Below, one piece after another: positions 32,669-45,208 of a stretch of DNA of 64,000 nucleotides. Numbering within the stretch: position 1 is the stretch's first letter; each line of letters begins with the position of its first letter. The notes beneath the pieces are model-generated. The model did not search any database. It saw only the letters and a list, made by a program, of their open reading frames with translations, and was not told the DNA's origin. The DNA comes from Impatiens glandulifera (lineage: Eukaryota; Streptophyta; Magnoliopsida; Ericales; Balsaminaceae): the NCBI RefSeq assembly GCF_907164915.1, contig NC_061862.1, positions 127,047,641-127,111,640 on the forward strand. Reading direction: 5' to 3'. The translations under genes and the position numbers were made by a program.

Positions 32669-32751
<83 letters not shown>
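32669..32751. repeat. Microsatellite (TTA)n-(TA)n
   Basis: About fifteen TTA units followed by about nineteen TA units. It creates spurious Ile/Tyr- and Leu-rich frames on both strands. Confidence 0.95.
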
Positions 32752-32753
<2 letters not shown>

Positions 32754-32859
32754 TCCAAATAAAAAAACCACGTGGTTGATAGAAGAGTTATTCTGGTTTA
32801 GAAAAAGCTACAAATGACGCAATGTATTTTTGGAGTCATACCATTAAATAATTATGTTG

Positions 32860-33310
32860 TTTACAAAATAATTAAGTATTTACATCATTCATCTATCTTG
32901 CTGTATCAGCATCTGTTGTCAAACACAAACATGCATGTTTTGATCTTTCCTCTCAAATACCTCAATATCCATTTCACAATTTGATAATTCTTTTGCAATA
33001 ATTTGATATGAATGTGTTCAACTCAACTTCTACCTACATAAGGCTAAAAACAAATGAATATCGTACAAAGTTCATTTCTTCTCTTTCTCTTGTTCATTTC
33101 TTTGGGCATTGAGACTTGCTCAACATGATATGTCCAATTAAAGGCACTTACACAAAGATCTTGCATTCTCATCCTCTCGAGAATTTTCTCAATGGATGTT
33201 TCTTGATAATTGATATATACCCATATAATTCATTTGGAACAATCTATGGACACCTTCATTCCAATAATATTCTACACGACACAAAAAGATGTGCCAACTT
33301 CACATCGATA
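32860..33310 (-). pseudogene. Ty1/copia RT thumb-RNase H relic
   Basis: On the minus strand EKILERMRMQD, HVEQVSMPKEMNKRKRR and then IVKWILRYLRGKIKTCMFVF follow the order of the copia RT end (VLERFNM-type), linker and the WILRYLKGT motif before RNase H. Stops and frameshifts are frequent. Sequence differs from TE-A/C/E, so it is a separate old insertion. No LTR was found. Confidence 0.65.
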
Positions 33311-33990
33311 TTGAATATAAAAAGTGTTGGATGAGAAGAAACTAAAGATTGAGAATCTCCTATTAAATTTAATTTACGTTGCTATGATAACAACGATGAC
33401 AGAGTCGTTGTCAACTAAGAAGTTTGAGGTTTGAAGATCGTTATCATTGTGGTGTTGTATTGCCTATTAATTAAGTCTGAAAAGAAGGGAATTATTGGCA
33501 TTTCATATCATAATACATCACTAAATTTATTTGATTTATTATTTGAAGATGCATGATTCTTAAAAATAATCAAATTTATTGAAAAGTGACATCATTGTTG
33601 GCCTTGAGAAACAACTACTCTTCTTGGAAAGGATGAATATCTCACTTCAAGACACTACACTCATTTATTAATATGAAAACTTGTGAAAAAGTGAAGCATC
33701 CAATCCATCATAACACACATTGTGAGAAATCCTCCTTTAAAGAGAAAGATTGAGAGTAAGAATTAGTGTGTTCCTCTTTTAGTGTGAGAGAGACATTGTA
33801 ATTCTACATTAGAGACCTTTGATTGGATGAAGTCTCATGGTTTTTCCTTCTCACATTTTAAAACGGCTTTCAACTTAAAAATCTTGGTGTTATTGTTACA
33901 GTCTTTAAGCTTTATACCCAAAAATCTCACATTTTGGAAAACATAATCTCAATAAAGTAATGACAAAAATGAGGGAATAATTGGCTCAAG
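33311..33990. other. No recognisable feature
   Basis: Text such as AGTGTGAGAGAGACATTGTA looks like an LTR leader, but I cannot define LTR ends or coding homology. Confidence 0.4.
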
Positions 33991-36600
33991 TGAAACAAAG
34001 ATATGCATATTTTATAAATGAGAAGATAAAACAAATGTCATGCAATGGAAAGAACTTGGACTCTTATGTGCATTTCTATAAGCTTTTCTCAATTAGAAAC
34101 GACCATCGTTAGTATGATCACTTATCTCATATCCGATCCTCCATAACTGACCTAGAGACCCATGTGGCATTCCCTGAAATGATAAATTTAGAGATGTAGT
34201 CTTCAATGTAATGCCAACCGTAAAAGAAGATGTTAACAAAGCAATGCAACAAGTCTTCTACACTCGCCACATGTTGAGTGAAACAATGACTACCTACTTG
34301 TGCCTTGTGTCAAAGTCTAACTCTTCTCAGAATGTATAAAATTATAACCTATCAGTCTCTACAACATCCCCTACAAGATCATTTCTAAAACTATTACCAT
34401 TCGAATGACACTTATGTAGAGGATCATCTCACCCTCACAACTGGCTTTCCTCAAAGGAAGAGGGATCTTTCACAATACCATCCTCATAAGAGAAATCCTA
34501 CATCATCTGAATAGATCAAAATGTAAAATTGGCCTCTTTGTTGCAAAAAAATTGACATGGAAATCACAAGATATAATGGTCTTTCATTTACATGATGATG
34601 TCCTCGGCATCTCAACCACAACAATCTACATTCTTATCAACAAACCTCCCACAAAATCTTTTAGACCAATAAGTTGACTATGCCAAGTAGACTATCTCCA
34701 TACATACTACTCATAGCTATGGAATACCTAAGCTTCAAAACATCTCAAAGGAATCACAATCTCAAAATGTTCACACTTTTATTTTGTTGATGATACATTT
34801 ATCTTTAGAAGAGCCAATCATTCAACTTTCACAAGCTTTTCTTCTATTGCAAAGATTTTTGTGGCATCTCTAGTCAACAGATCAATAGGGACAAAAGTAG
34901 CATAATCTTCTAAAAAATGTGCAACGCCTCAACAAATTAGATGATTATGATATCACATAAAAGAGAGAACAAAAGTTGAAACATACCTCATCCTTCCATT
35001 TATAGAAGGAAGAAACAAAATGAAAGGCTACAACAAAAACTGCAAATTTAGAAAGTAAAATTTGCAATCATTATCTACTAGGTATTTGCTTGTAAACCAT
35101 GTTCTACAAGAAATCTCACCAAGTTGGACACCTCTATCATAAAGTATGAGATCAAATTTGCATTCCTAAAACTGAAGGGGGGCCTTGGTCTAACAAAAGC
35201 AATTTGCCCACTTGGAAAAGCATTTTGGAAGTCCAAATTATATCAAAAATGGATTTTCTACAAAATTGAGAATGTGATAATATTAGCTTATGGATCATCT
35301 TCTCTGAAAATCCATCATCCTCTATATCAACCCTAATTACATATTTTTATTAGTCTCTCAATTGTTGGTGACTCCAAACTTGAATCAATGGAGAACGACG
35401 ATCACTTTTCCCATCAGGCATGGCAACTTTATACTTACCATTTCCTATTGTATCGATTTAAAAATAAACTATATTGGAGATGGTCGATCTCCGGAGCTAT
35501 CAACCCCAAATCAGTTCATAAGAATGAACTTTCCACAAACAATCATAGGTATTTTGATTTGATAGATTTCTGGAAACTGAAGATCCACTTGCCCTATAAA
35601 AACTTCTTATGGGGGAGTCATTTCAAAGGCCTTCCTCGCTTGTTCGATCACTTATCCCACCAAACATGTCAACTTTTTTTTAATACTTACCATTTCCTAT
35701 TTTATCGACTCTAAAAGATAAACTCTATTGGAGATGGTCGATCTCCGGAGCTATCAACCCCAAATCATTCCATAAGCATCTACGTACTTTCCACAAATAG
35801 TAATAGGGATTTTGATTGGATAAAATTCTGAAACTGAAGATCCACGTGCGCTATAAAAACTTCCCATGGGGAGTCATTTCAGGGGCCTCCCCTTGCATAA
35901 AATAGCCGGACATTGGGGTTTTACTGCTTTCAAAAGCCCTGATGAATTATTTCTCACCTATTTTGCACGTGAATTTAGTTCTCCAAAACCATGAAGACTC
36001 ACCACCCTGACAGATGCAGTCTTCAAACAATGGTTTAGGAACTGCTCCAAGATCTCAAAGAATTTTACCTCACATCATCACCCTCAACCTCATGAAATAC
36101 ACTCCTACATCCGTATTACCGTCTTATCCATTTGGAATGCTCAAAATGAACTCATTTTTCAATAATTCTAAATCAAAACATCCACTCAACCAGAAAAGCC
36201 ATCTAGCACCAATGGAGGCAGAACACTTGGTCCTCAAAAACCTTCCCCGTCATTGCCCAAATGTTAACCCCAGACCGACCTTTAGAAATCACATAACGAG
36301 TCCTCTACCATTCATGGACAAATTCATCATCATTCTATGAGATGGAAGCTTACATAACTTCTCCTTCTCATCCATTCATCACTGTCAGCAATTCGCAAGG
36401 ACACCCACACACGCTGAAGTGGGTAGTAACGACACATGTTTTTTCGACAGGTAGGAATCAATTTGAGCTAGGCAGAATTCCTCAAACAGTTTATGGCCTC
36501 TTACGACTTTTCACTTCTAATATCTGATGCTCTGAATAGCATCAGTTACATAAACAGACAAAACATAAATCTTTTGGATGTAGTTAGGAGGCAAAAAAAA
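33991..36600 (+). pseudogene. Old LINE (L1-type) ORF2 relic
   Basis: In shifting frames: NIPYKIISKTITIRMTLM, RIISPSQLAFLKGRGIFHNT and ILIREILHHLNRSKCKIGLF (RT fingers/palm). Then PYILLIAMEYLSFKTSQR (after the RQGDPLS position) and YFVDDTFIFRRANHSTFTSF, the catalytic FADD box as FVDD. GGLGL near 35,180 and IWNAQNELIF near 36,140 suggest the C-terminal part. An A-rich stretch near 36,592-36,625 may be the tail. It differs from the LINE at 44.4-53.5 kb and is much more decayed. Confidence 0.75.
35402..35900 (+). repeat. ~246-bp tandem duplication within the LINE relic
   Basis: TCACTTTTCCCATCAGGCATG at 35,402 and TCACTTATCCCACCAAACATG at 35,648 start two copies. Both contain TTGGAGATGGTCGATCTCCG, GAGCTATCAACCCCAAATCA and GGGGAGTCATTTCA. 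The copies have diverged, so the duplication is old. Confidence 0.85.
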
Positions 36601-37387
36601 CATAATAAAAAAGAAACAAAACAAATGAAAATATTCTTACCTAGATTGTTTGTTAATCCTGCTCATCTTCTATGTGCATGGGCTAGGAGTTGTAATTTTC
36701 AGAGATTCCTATTAAGGACATCCCGACTAACTGGACACAATCATGTAATTTATTATTATCTTAATGAAAGAACAAATCTTAGCAAAAAAAAAACTTAGTA
36801 ACTACTAAATTGATGTTGTTTTACCTAAAAAAAACTAAAAATCAGTTACTGGGTTAGACCAACGGTTCTTGGATGCGTAAACCGTTGAACTGAACAATGA
36901 GTTCAGCAAGGGAAGAACTAAACAGAACCTCGGTCCGGTCAGGTCAACCTCTTATTAGTTGATTTTGTCTAGTTCAGTTCGGTTTTCTCGTTTCTCTCTC
37001 TTCTCTTCATCGTTGATCTACCATACCCTAGGGTTTGCTTCAGTGGACAAGTAATTTCCATCAACTGAATATAATAGATTTGTTGTACTAATATTTCAAG
37101 ACAACATATCTTGATGTTGTAAGAAATGTTTCTAATATAGTTTGTTGCTTCAGTTTTGTAAAAACAGAAAATCAATTTCTTGAAAGAGATAGAAAGTGGA
37201 ACAAATAATAAGGAACATTCAATGGAGGTCAAAAGGGAGTACTTGGCATACCGTTTTATTCCCTCTTGCAGGTTCTTTATCTGCTCCTTGTAATGATTCT
37301 CAATATACTGATTTGAAGCTGCAACCTTCTATTTCGTAGCATTAGATGTTTCCTCCTCTGTCATGTCCTCTCTTCCCATCCTTGTAG
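36601..37387. other. No recognisable feature
   Basis: Mixed-composition sequence. 36,845-36,975 has repeated GTTGAACTGAACAATGAGTT-like words but no defined element. Confidence 0.4.
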
Positions 37388-37640
37388 TGATTTTTTTTTG
37401 GGAAAAAGGCGAACTATTTTATTGAAAAATATATCCAAGGAATCTTTATACGACTTTGCAAAGAAATTGGAAACACAAACCGTTTACATTTACAAACACA
37501 CAAATCAAAACAATGACTGTTGAGCAAACTTTTGAAAAACAACTCTTTTTTTGTTTATCTTCCTAGTTGATTTCACCTATCCTGGGGTAAAGATTTCTGT
37601 AACTAACTTCTTGGTCATACAAAGATATAAACTGACAGTC
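37388..37640 (-). mobile_element. LINE 3' end, severely truncated
   Basis: On the minus strand CAATAAAATAGTTCGCCTTT followed by TTCCC and nine A is a typical plant LINE 3' terminus (polyadenylation-like AATAAA, then A tail). No coding sequence is attached that I can read. The DNA between here and 37,826 is unassigned. Confidence 0.45.
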
Positions 37641-37825
37641 ATTGAATCACGTAGTTGACGACCAAACGCCCCTTTGGTTGGTCAATAGGAATGAACAAAC
37701 TAAGCCTCAAAAGAAAGTTGGTGAATCCATCAAATGACTTGCTACAAGAAAAAGTGGAGTTTCAAGATTTCCTCAGCAATAAAAATCATTACCAGATTCA
37801 GAGAAGATTCATATTCTTTGTAAAT

Positions 37826-38885
37826 TTTTTTTTGAAAAACGACTTAACGTTATTTTATTAAAAATTCTAAAAACGAAAAAAAAACCCACGAGTTTAAGAT
37901 ATCAATCTAGACCTGTCTAGAATGATTTTGAAGTCGTAACATTTTGAATAAAAACTAAAAAAAACTAAAAACGTAAATGAATTATCTGATTACAATGATT
38001 TCAATTCTAGTGAGTTCGAAAAACGGTAAATTCCAATTCTATAGATATTTCAGTTCTGCTCCGTGCTTGAAATTCTTCTCCACGTTCTTTCGAGTGCGCT
38101 ACAATCTGATACAATATTTTTCCATCACTCTTCAACGCTCCTACGGGTTCTGTCATATACCCTTGCATTCCGTTCTTGCCAAATGTTATACACCACTACT
38201 CCAAAACCGCACTTGAACAAGCTTGTTGCAAATCTATTTTCATTGGCTTTGAGTAGTGTCGTTTCTTTGATTTCATTCTATTCGCTCGGGAAATTGATCA
38301 ACTCCAGGCTTTTATAGAATCTGTCCCAAAGCTCCGAAGAAATACAACAGTTTCCGAATAGGTGATCTATGGTTTCTTCATTTCCTCTGCATAGAAGACG
38401 GCTCACATCCGGGATACTCATATACTTGCTAATACGATCACGAGTGCCGAGTCTTTCCCAGAAGGTGAACCATAGGATGAACTAGTGTCGAGGGATAATC
38501 TTCATTGACCATTCAAGAGGTGCCCATTCTACTTTCTGTGCTTTTTCCCGGGTTACCTCCCATATTTCTTCGATACCAGCTTCCCATTGTCCTCAGTTTT
38601 CCATTCATGAATATCCGGTCTGTCGTGTAGTTGTATGTTACTTATATGATCAAGTATCCTTTGTCCTTTTGGATTTCTTCTTAGGAGTGAATCCTAATTC
38701 CCGTCTCTAATATCTCTTCTGATACGGGTATTTTGAAACTCCTCCTTGTAGATGATAGACTGATTTTCGAACAAAGGGTCGTGCCAGAATATAGTGTATT
38801 TCTCCTCCCTAGTCGGATGTCAGAAAAATTCTTTGTAACTTTGTGCTCAATAGAGAAATGAAATCTTCTTTAGCTTAGCTTCCCA
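37826..38885 (-). mobile_element. 5'-truncated copy of the 44-53 kb LINE family
   Basis: Read on the minus strand it matches 52,450-53,508: ATGAGTATCCCGGATGTGAG for the start of the zinc-binding C-terminal domain, ATACTTGATCATATAAGTAA (exactly as at 52,677), and the 3' UTR TCTTAAACTCGTGGGTTTTT before TTAAGTCGTTTTTC and the A tail. About 1,060 bp of 3' end only, as expected for incomplete target-primed reverse transcription. Confidence 0.85.
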
Positions 38886-39700
38886 ACCTACATGTATTGG
38901 ATTACTAAGAAGAATTGTAGGTCTAGGTATTGAAATATTTTAAAGTTTTCCCTTTAGGTTTTAAAATGATTAAATTCACCCACTTCATACATGTGTGCCC
39001 CTGAACTTTCTATCGTATGAAATTTTAACCTTATGCTTTTAAAATCGGATAAGTTGAACTTATTTCTTATTTTTATTAATTCTAAACTTATTTATTTTAT
39101 TTAGTTAAACCCAAATAATTATAAATTTCTAAATTAATGTCAAATTTAATTCTGAAACAGCATGTTAATTATAAACACAATTCTTTAATTGTTTTGAGCA
39201 TCTTGATAATTAATATGATTTATTTCTAATTATTATTGAACTATTTAATTATTTGGGAATTATTTGAATTATTTAACTTGTGGATTGTTTGAAAAAAGCA
39301 TGAACTTCAAATCAAATTCTAAAAATGGGTATGCATGATCTTGATGAATATATATTTATGATTATAACTTTTTACGTTAGGTTTGATTGAAAAATATTAG
39401 GTATCTTTAAAGAGGATGAATCTGATGTCTTAACTTCATGTCCCACTTGCTGCCTCATTAGACAAAACAGCCTAGTTTTGATACATTTAAAAAAATTGAA
39501 GCCTTATTTTTCTATATCCTTCTTTCATGTCTCTATCTCTATCTCCATCTCCATCTCCATCTTCCAACAATCGATTCGTTTAAATGGCACTATTGTTATT
39601 TGAGCTAAGTCACGTGGGTGAGTTTAACTTGTTTTTTTCCATTTTCATAACAAGTAAATAAACCTCCATATATATCGTAGAAAAATATATTCTTTTGCAT
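38886..39700. other. AT-rich DNA with a dispersed repeat
   Basis: 39,405-39,515 resembles, in reverse, 59,420-59,580 (AGGCAGCAAGTGGGACATGA against ACAGCAACTGGGACATAAAG, and AAATAAGGCTTCAATTTTTT against AAATAGGGCTTCAATTATTT). No gene otherwise. Confidence 0.5.
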
Positions 39701-39712
39701 TAATACAATTTC

Positions 39713-41070
39713 ATGATTTTAATTTTTTTATGCTATTGAATTTGATAAAAATGACTTAATTAATAACTAATATTTTTTGGTCTGATCCTAAGATGAGAGT
39801 TGATCATGAAAATTTTAGGGATGTTATTTAGATGACACAACTTACAAGAGTAAATAATGAAGGTCGTTCAATTGCGTTGTTTGTAAGTGTTAATCATCAT
39901 AAACAATCAATATATTTGGTGCAACTTTATTATATGATGAAAGTTTTTTGACGTTTGAGTGGTATTTGATACATCTACAAGAGCTATGGGTTATAAAAAA
40001 TCAATAACTATTCTCACAGATCAAGATGTAACAAAGACAAATGTTTTAGCTTTGAGATGGTCTAAAATACATCATCAGTTGTGTATTTAGGACATTTATC
40101 AAAATACAGCCATACACAATGTGAAGTTTATTATCACTTCAAAGAGTTTGCTAGAGATTTTGTCTCATGTGTATATGATTTTAATGAAGAAGACATTTTT
40201 ATTTTAGTATGGAACTTAATGTTGACCAAATATGCATTAAAAGACAATAATTGATTGAGATATATGTTTCACATAAAGGAAAAATAAGCTTTGGACGACA
40301 AATATTTTGCACATAAATGAGTACAACCCAAAGAAGTGAAATCGTGAACAGTCTTGTGAAAATGTACGTCAATTATAAACACAAGTTTTTAGATTTCTTC
40401 AATTATTTTGAAAGATTCCTCGATATTGTCAATATCATGAGTTAAAAGCAAATTTCAGGGCAAATACAAGTGTTCCAAGTCTAATGTATCCAATTGAAAA
40501 TTTAAAACAAGCAATTAGTATCTTTATTCATGATGCATACAAGTGTTTTAAAACCGAATAGTGCAAATCTCATGATTCTATTGTATAAATATGTGAGGAC
40601 GTTGGAACACTTAAAAACTATAAAGTTACTCCTCACCTTAAGAGTTATCATCATATAGTTACAATTATGTAAAAAAATTGAGTGTAAATGTAATTTGTTT
40701 TTTAATATTTTAGAATTTTGTGTTTTCATATTTTGAAAATATATCATGCGTATATCAAGAGTGTACAAACTTAAAATATGGACACAAAAATCTAAAGTTG
40801 AATATTTTAGAGTTAATGATTCAAATACTAACAAAACTAGTTTAAATCAAAAAATAATTCAAATTATTCTATATAACAAACTATGTGGGTTGTATGTTTA
40901 ATTAGTTACTAAGGCAACGGAGATAGAAGACACTTATAAAGTTACTAAAGATGGTCTTTTGAATATGTTGAAGTTGGTAGATGAAAGGTTACAAGCTTTT
41001 GAAGTAGAAGCCACAAATATTTTGAATGAAAAAATATACAAATTTATGAAGGTAACTCTCTTGGAGTGAA
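39713..41070 (+). pseudogene. FAR1-type MULE transposase relic (middle and C-terminal)
   Basis: In mixed frames: FYAIEFDKND, FWSDPKMRVDHENF (first catalytic Asp region), NNEGRSIALFVSVNHH, CEVYYHFKEFARDF, then MSTTQRSEIVNSLVKMYVNY, the most diagnostic MULE/FAR1 phrase, and KHKFLDFFNYFERFLDIV. A weak SWIM zinc finger (IECKCNLFFNILEFCVF) and VTKATEIEDTYKVTKDGLLN end it. Many stops. The N-terminal FAR1 DNA-binding domain is missing. This family comprises transposases of Mutator-like elements and the light-signalling factors FHY3/FAR1. Decay and TE context favour a transposase. Confidence 0.85.
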
Positions 41071-41372
41071 AGATATTAAGACAATCCATATGTAATTAAT
41101 CAATTAAACTCAAATTGAAGATCTTTTATCAACTCAATATTTTCACTCAATATTTTCAGGTACACCAATAGTTCTAATTAAGATATATTTATTATAAATT
41201 TAATCAATACGTGAGTATCATGTTCTATTTATTTCATTATTGTAGGTGGTTGATATACAAATCCACAAAATTTGGTTGGAAGTTCACAATATTTGCATAG
41301 ACTAGATTATGAGTTATCTCCATAGAACAACCATCTAATTATAACACTAAATACAAATCATGTTTCCTTTAG

Positions 41373-42004
41373 TAGGGGTGAGCATTAGGTGGAATAATCC
41401 GAAATCTAATCCGATTAAAATCCAAAATACTAATTTAGATTGGGTATTTCGAATTGGATTGAAATCAGATCAGATTGAGTCCGGATCGAATTAAATTCGG
41501 ATTAGATTAGGATTATCCAAACTATCTAAATAAAAATATAATTTTTAATTTATTTTATTTAAAATAAATTTCATCTCAATATAATATTTTTTTTCTAATT
41601 CAAATTATAAATAAATTAATTAATTATAACAATATAAATTTAATAATATTTTTTTTATAATTAAAACATTAAGTTAAAAAATTAATTAAGTAATTAGATT
41701 TTCTTAATTCAAGTGGTGAGCATTTGACGGACTAATCTGAACCGAATCTAAATTACAAAATTGGATTAACTATTTCAGTTTGGATTAAATTCAGATTGAG
41801 TTTAATTCGGATTAGATTTGAATATTCCAATAGATTTAAAATTATTGAATTATTTCAAGTTTACATTTACAAATATATAAATATTTTTTAGTTTGAATTG
41901 TCCAAACCATATTTAATCCAATCCATATCTGATCTGTATTAATTCATAAAACGATTTAGATTATTGATTAGATAAATTTAGTTTTATATATTTGTTCACC
42001 TCTA
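41373..42004. mobile_element. hAT-type MITE
   Basis: Ends TAGGGGTGAGCA and TGTTCACCTCTA are inverted, with 8-bp flanks TCCTTTAG and TCCTTTAT (one mismatch), matching hAT. The 632-bp body is a degenerate run of 'CCGAATCTAATCCGATT'-type words. At 41,714 GGTGAGCATTTGACGGACTA repeats the left end, so the element is partly duplicated inside. No transposase. Confidence 0.75.
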
Positions 42005-43374
42005 TCCTTTATTATCCAAGAATGTGAAGCCACTTATGAGGAGGACGTTGAAAACTATTTACAAGGCATCTAGACCCAACTTTTAGAATTTTGTAATTGT
42101 TATTTGAAACTATGAGATAGTGTTTTGAAACCATTATTTGAAAGTCAATTTATTTTGAATGGATGAGTAACATGGAATTGATATTATCTTATATATTGAA
42201 CTAATTTTTAATTTATAGTTTAGTTTAGGTAACCTCGAGAAAAGATCAAACACCAAGTATTTTCCAAATTATACATGTATCTCTATGTTTCAATTATTTT
42301 ATAATAATTTTTCTTATTAAATTTTATACTTAAGTGAAAATTATCACTATTTGTGCAGGTGTAATCACTACTAATTCTATTTCCATTATAGATATGATAG
42401 AGGCAATAGCATTGTAACGAAAGTAAGGCTCATGTCTTGCAATGTTTGTAGGAAAGAGAAATAAAAAACAATTGATGTCTAAATTCATTTCTCGTTCATT
42501 GTCTTCAATTTTTCTCTCTTAACTCTCTCTGAAAAAAATCGTCTATAAACCCAAAACCCTAAATTTATTCATTGTGTAAATTTAAATACTATAAACTTTT
42601 TTGCCGAAATGGTAGCTTTTTTATCTTTAGTTATACGAAATATTTTTTTATTTGTTTTTTTTATAGATAACGAACTTCTTGATATTTAATGTTCGGGAAT
42701 AGAATCGAGACAACGTCGCAAAAAATGAATCATTTAACAAATCGTCCGTTGAACCAGAAAGTTACCAATTTTATTATTTATGTAGTTTGGTTGATAAATT
42801 CCAGTGTTGTGTTACTATTTTGTTATGATTTATACTTTATTGTATTGTAGTTCTACAGGTCATGTTTAGGGCTGAACATAAACAGACTATTTTCTTTCAA
42901 AAAAACTTGAAATTGCAGTTCTAAAGATCATGTTTAACGCTAAACAAAAGCATGCTCAGTTTTTAACTCACTCATGTTCGATGATTAACTAAGCCATGTT
43001 CAGCGCTTCAGCAAACAAGTTTCTTTACAAAATTGAAATAAATGTGACTTTTGACCTTTTAAATACGATTTTTACCACTCGAGCTACCATAATGAGTAAA
43101 AAATGTATATTAATCTTAAACTAACTTATTACCTATTATTTAAGTACATCGAATTACATTGAATTGGTTATCTAAACCAATTAAAAATGATTAGTTATAA
43201 ATAATAGATAATAGTTAAAAGTTAATTATTAACTCATTGTACTAAATTATAAATAATTGCAGTTACGAATGCCATGTTCAGCATTGAATAGAGTCATGTT
43301 TAACGCTTAACTGAGTCATGTTCATCGCTTAACTAAGTCATGTTCAACGCTTTACTTTTTTATGATTATTAACA
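42005..43374. repeat. Interspersed CATGTTCAGCGCTTAAC repeat region
   Basis: Between 42,850 and 43,360 a ~22-bp phrase AGTCATGTTCAACGCTTAAC recurs about nine times in varying form (tandem at 43,271-43,356, scattered before). At 42,390 GATAGAGGCAATAGCATTGTAACGAAAGT shares ATTGTAACGAAAGT with the MITE terminus at 27,090. The rest, 42,005-42,850, has no gene signal. It lies beside two MULE relics and may be subterminal MULE sequence (inference). Confidence 0.5.
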
Positions 43375-44045
43375 CCTACAAACAACGCAATTGGACGACC
43401 TTCATTATTCTTCCTGTAGATTGTGTCAAACGAAATAACGTCTCCAAAATTGGTATAATCAACTTTCATCTTAGAATCAGACCAAAAATATTAGTTATTA
43501 AGCCATCTTCATCAGCTTGAATAGAATATAAAAACTAAAATCATTAAACTGCATTTTTTGCAAATATTCCAATACACCTCCAGTATTTTCAACCGTCATA
43601 TTTCGTGTTCTTTTAGAGCGTAAATAATTTTTGTATGCTTCAAGTATAAAACCTAAAAACTCTCTCACACCTATTTGTATTGACATAAGATCATGAGATA
43701 CCTTTAGTCGAATTTTAACAGCACTTGTCATCTCAATTTTTATTGCTGTAGAATAAAATATCTTTCAAATTCAGGACGACATTTTTTCACATTAAGCTCT
43801 CGTCGTTTATCTTTTTCCTTTTTATGTTGAGCAGAACAACAGAAATTTCTATTCAATATTTTATCACATTTATCGCTATGACTTTTATATCTTTTATTTC
43901 AAACTCAACTCTTTTAGCATACGACAAATAAAATTGGTAAGCAGCTTCTTTAGTATCAAATTCCAAACCAATGTGTGGTACATCTTCTATAATAAATGAA
44001 TCACTATTTCCAAAATCTTCCCAAATAATCTTCATTTGTTTCAAA
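43375..44045 (-). pseudogene. FAR1-type MULE transposase relic (N-terminal)
   Basis: Minus strand: EDVPHIGLEFDTKEAAYQFY and LSYAKRVEFEIKDIK are the FAR1 zinc-binding domain start (PxxGMEFxSxExAYxFY). KEKDKRRELNVKKCRPE continues it. Then YLRSKRTRNM and GGVLEYLQKMQFNDFSFYI lead to FWSDSKMKVDYTNFGDVISF and NNEGRPIALFVGVNN, where it stops. It overlaps the plus-strand relic at 39.7-39.9 kb by about 60 residues and complements it: one lacks the N-terminus, this one the C-terminus. Confidence 0.8.
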
Positions 44046-44420
44046 AATTAACATATTGTGACAAGTTATATATTCACCTATCATTGTTGTATATTTATCC
44101 TGAAAACAAAATAACAACATCAAAATGGTGTGAAATGTGTATATATAGACAAATAATTTATAATGAATATAAATTTTTAAATATGCTAGATATCGATAAT
44201 GATTATATAGATAAAGAGTTATTTCTAATATATAAATCTTCTTTTAATTACTGTACTCTTATTTAGTGAGCTTAAAATGTAAGTTTTTTTGCTTTAATTA
44301 TTTTTCTATATATTGTATATATAGATACATAATTTAGAATTAATAAAAATAGTTTATAAACTGTAAATGTATAGTGAAAGATAAAAAAAAATTACTATAC
44401 AGTTAACAAATATTTAACTG

Positions 44421-45208
44421 AGAACGCACCTAAAGTGAGAAATTTTCTCTAGATATTTTTTTTCTCACTTCGGCCACGACCGGCACATCAACGCCACCAG
44501 AGCTTCCGACGTCAAAATGATCTCAAATTTCTCCAGCAGGTGCGTCTCTTTCTCCTCTACAATCTAACCGAAGGAATTTCAATTTGGCCGGAGGAATAGC
44601 GAGATATCGCGATTATAATTTCTAGATTGGATATTTGGATCGTTGTCGGTACGATCGGCACGATCGGCACAATCGGCACGAACGACACAAACGACACAGA
44701 TTCTCGCCGCGACCGCGCTTCTACATTGGAAGTTGGCCGCCATCCTCCAGCACCTTCGATCGGTATACGTGCGCCCTCTAGAACGTGTTCTGTTCTGCAA
44801 GGAATAATCGCGGTCATCTTCTCCTACCGTCGATCAGAGCATTTCGTTAAAACCCCCTTCTGCAGAGACCTGTCGTCGAATCGGCATCGGTCGCCCTCCT
44901 CTCCTCACTCTTCGCTTACAGGTTAATTCGGACCTCGGTCGGGACATCAAACCACACCACGAGGTACGGGTAGGTCTCCTTTGAACTTCTTTCTCGCTGT
45001 TTGAATCAAGTGTTCGGTCTGCAGGAAGCTTTTGTAGCTACAGATCGTTCCAAAATTGCTTAAACCCTTTCTTGTTTGAGCAATTATCTTCAAGTCCCTG
45101 TTCCAGTGCGATTGGTTTCCAATCGTTCTGTTAGCGTCCACCCTTTGCTGTAGAATTCCAACCTCTGTGGCTCCTTTGAAATTAGGCAGTTTGCGCTTGA
45201 TCTTTCCA
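44421..45208 (+). promoter_or_regulatory. LINE 5' UTR with 9-bp repeats
   Basis: About 790 bases with clearly higher G+C than the surroundings. At 44,643-44,700 a 9-bp unit, (A)CGATCGGCA and then ACGACACAA variants, is repeated six to seven times, giving an open Gly-Thr-Ile frame that is not a gene. In LINEs the 5' UTR carries an internal promoter; the location is inferred. Confidence 0.55.

Noticed and set aside
32498..32817. Two overlapping 85-86-codon ORFs
   Set aside because: Most of each is translation of the (TTA)n-(TA)n microsatellite (Ile/Tyr or Leu runs); no protein evidence.
39713..41070. Host FHY3/FAR1 light-signalling gene
   Set aside because: Many stops, missing N-terminal domain, transposon surroundings and a second opposite fragment favour a MULE transposase relic.
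42385..42430. Terminus of a second Mutator-like MITE
   Set aside because: Only ATTGTAACGAAAGT and loose neighbours match the MITE at 27,065; no partner end or target duplication was found.
44557..44926. Small genes in the GC-rich patch
   Set aside because: Open frames on both strands arise from the 9-bp GATCGGCAC repeats in the LINE 5' UTR.
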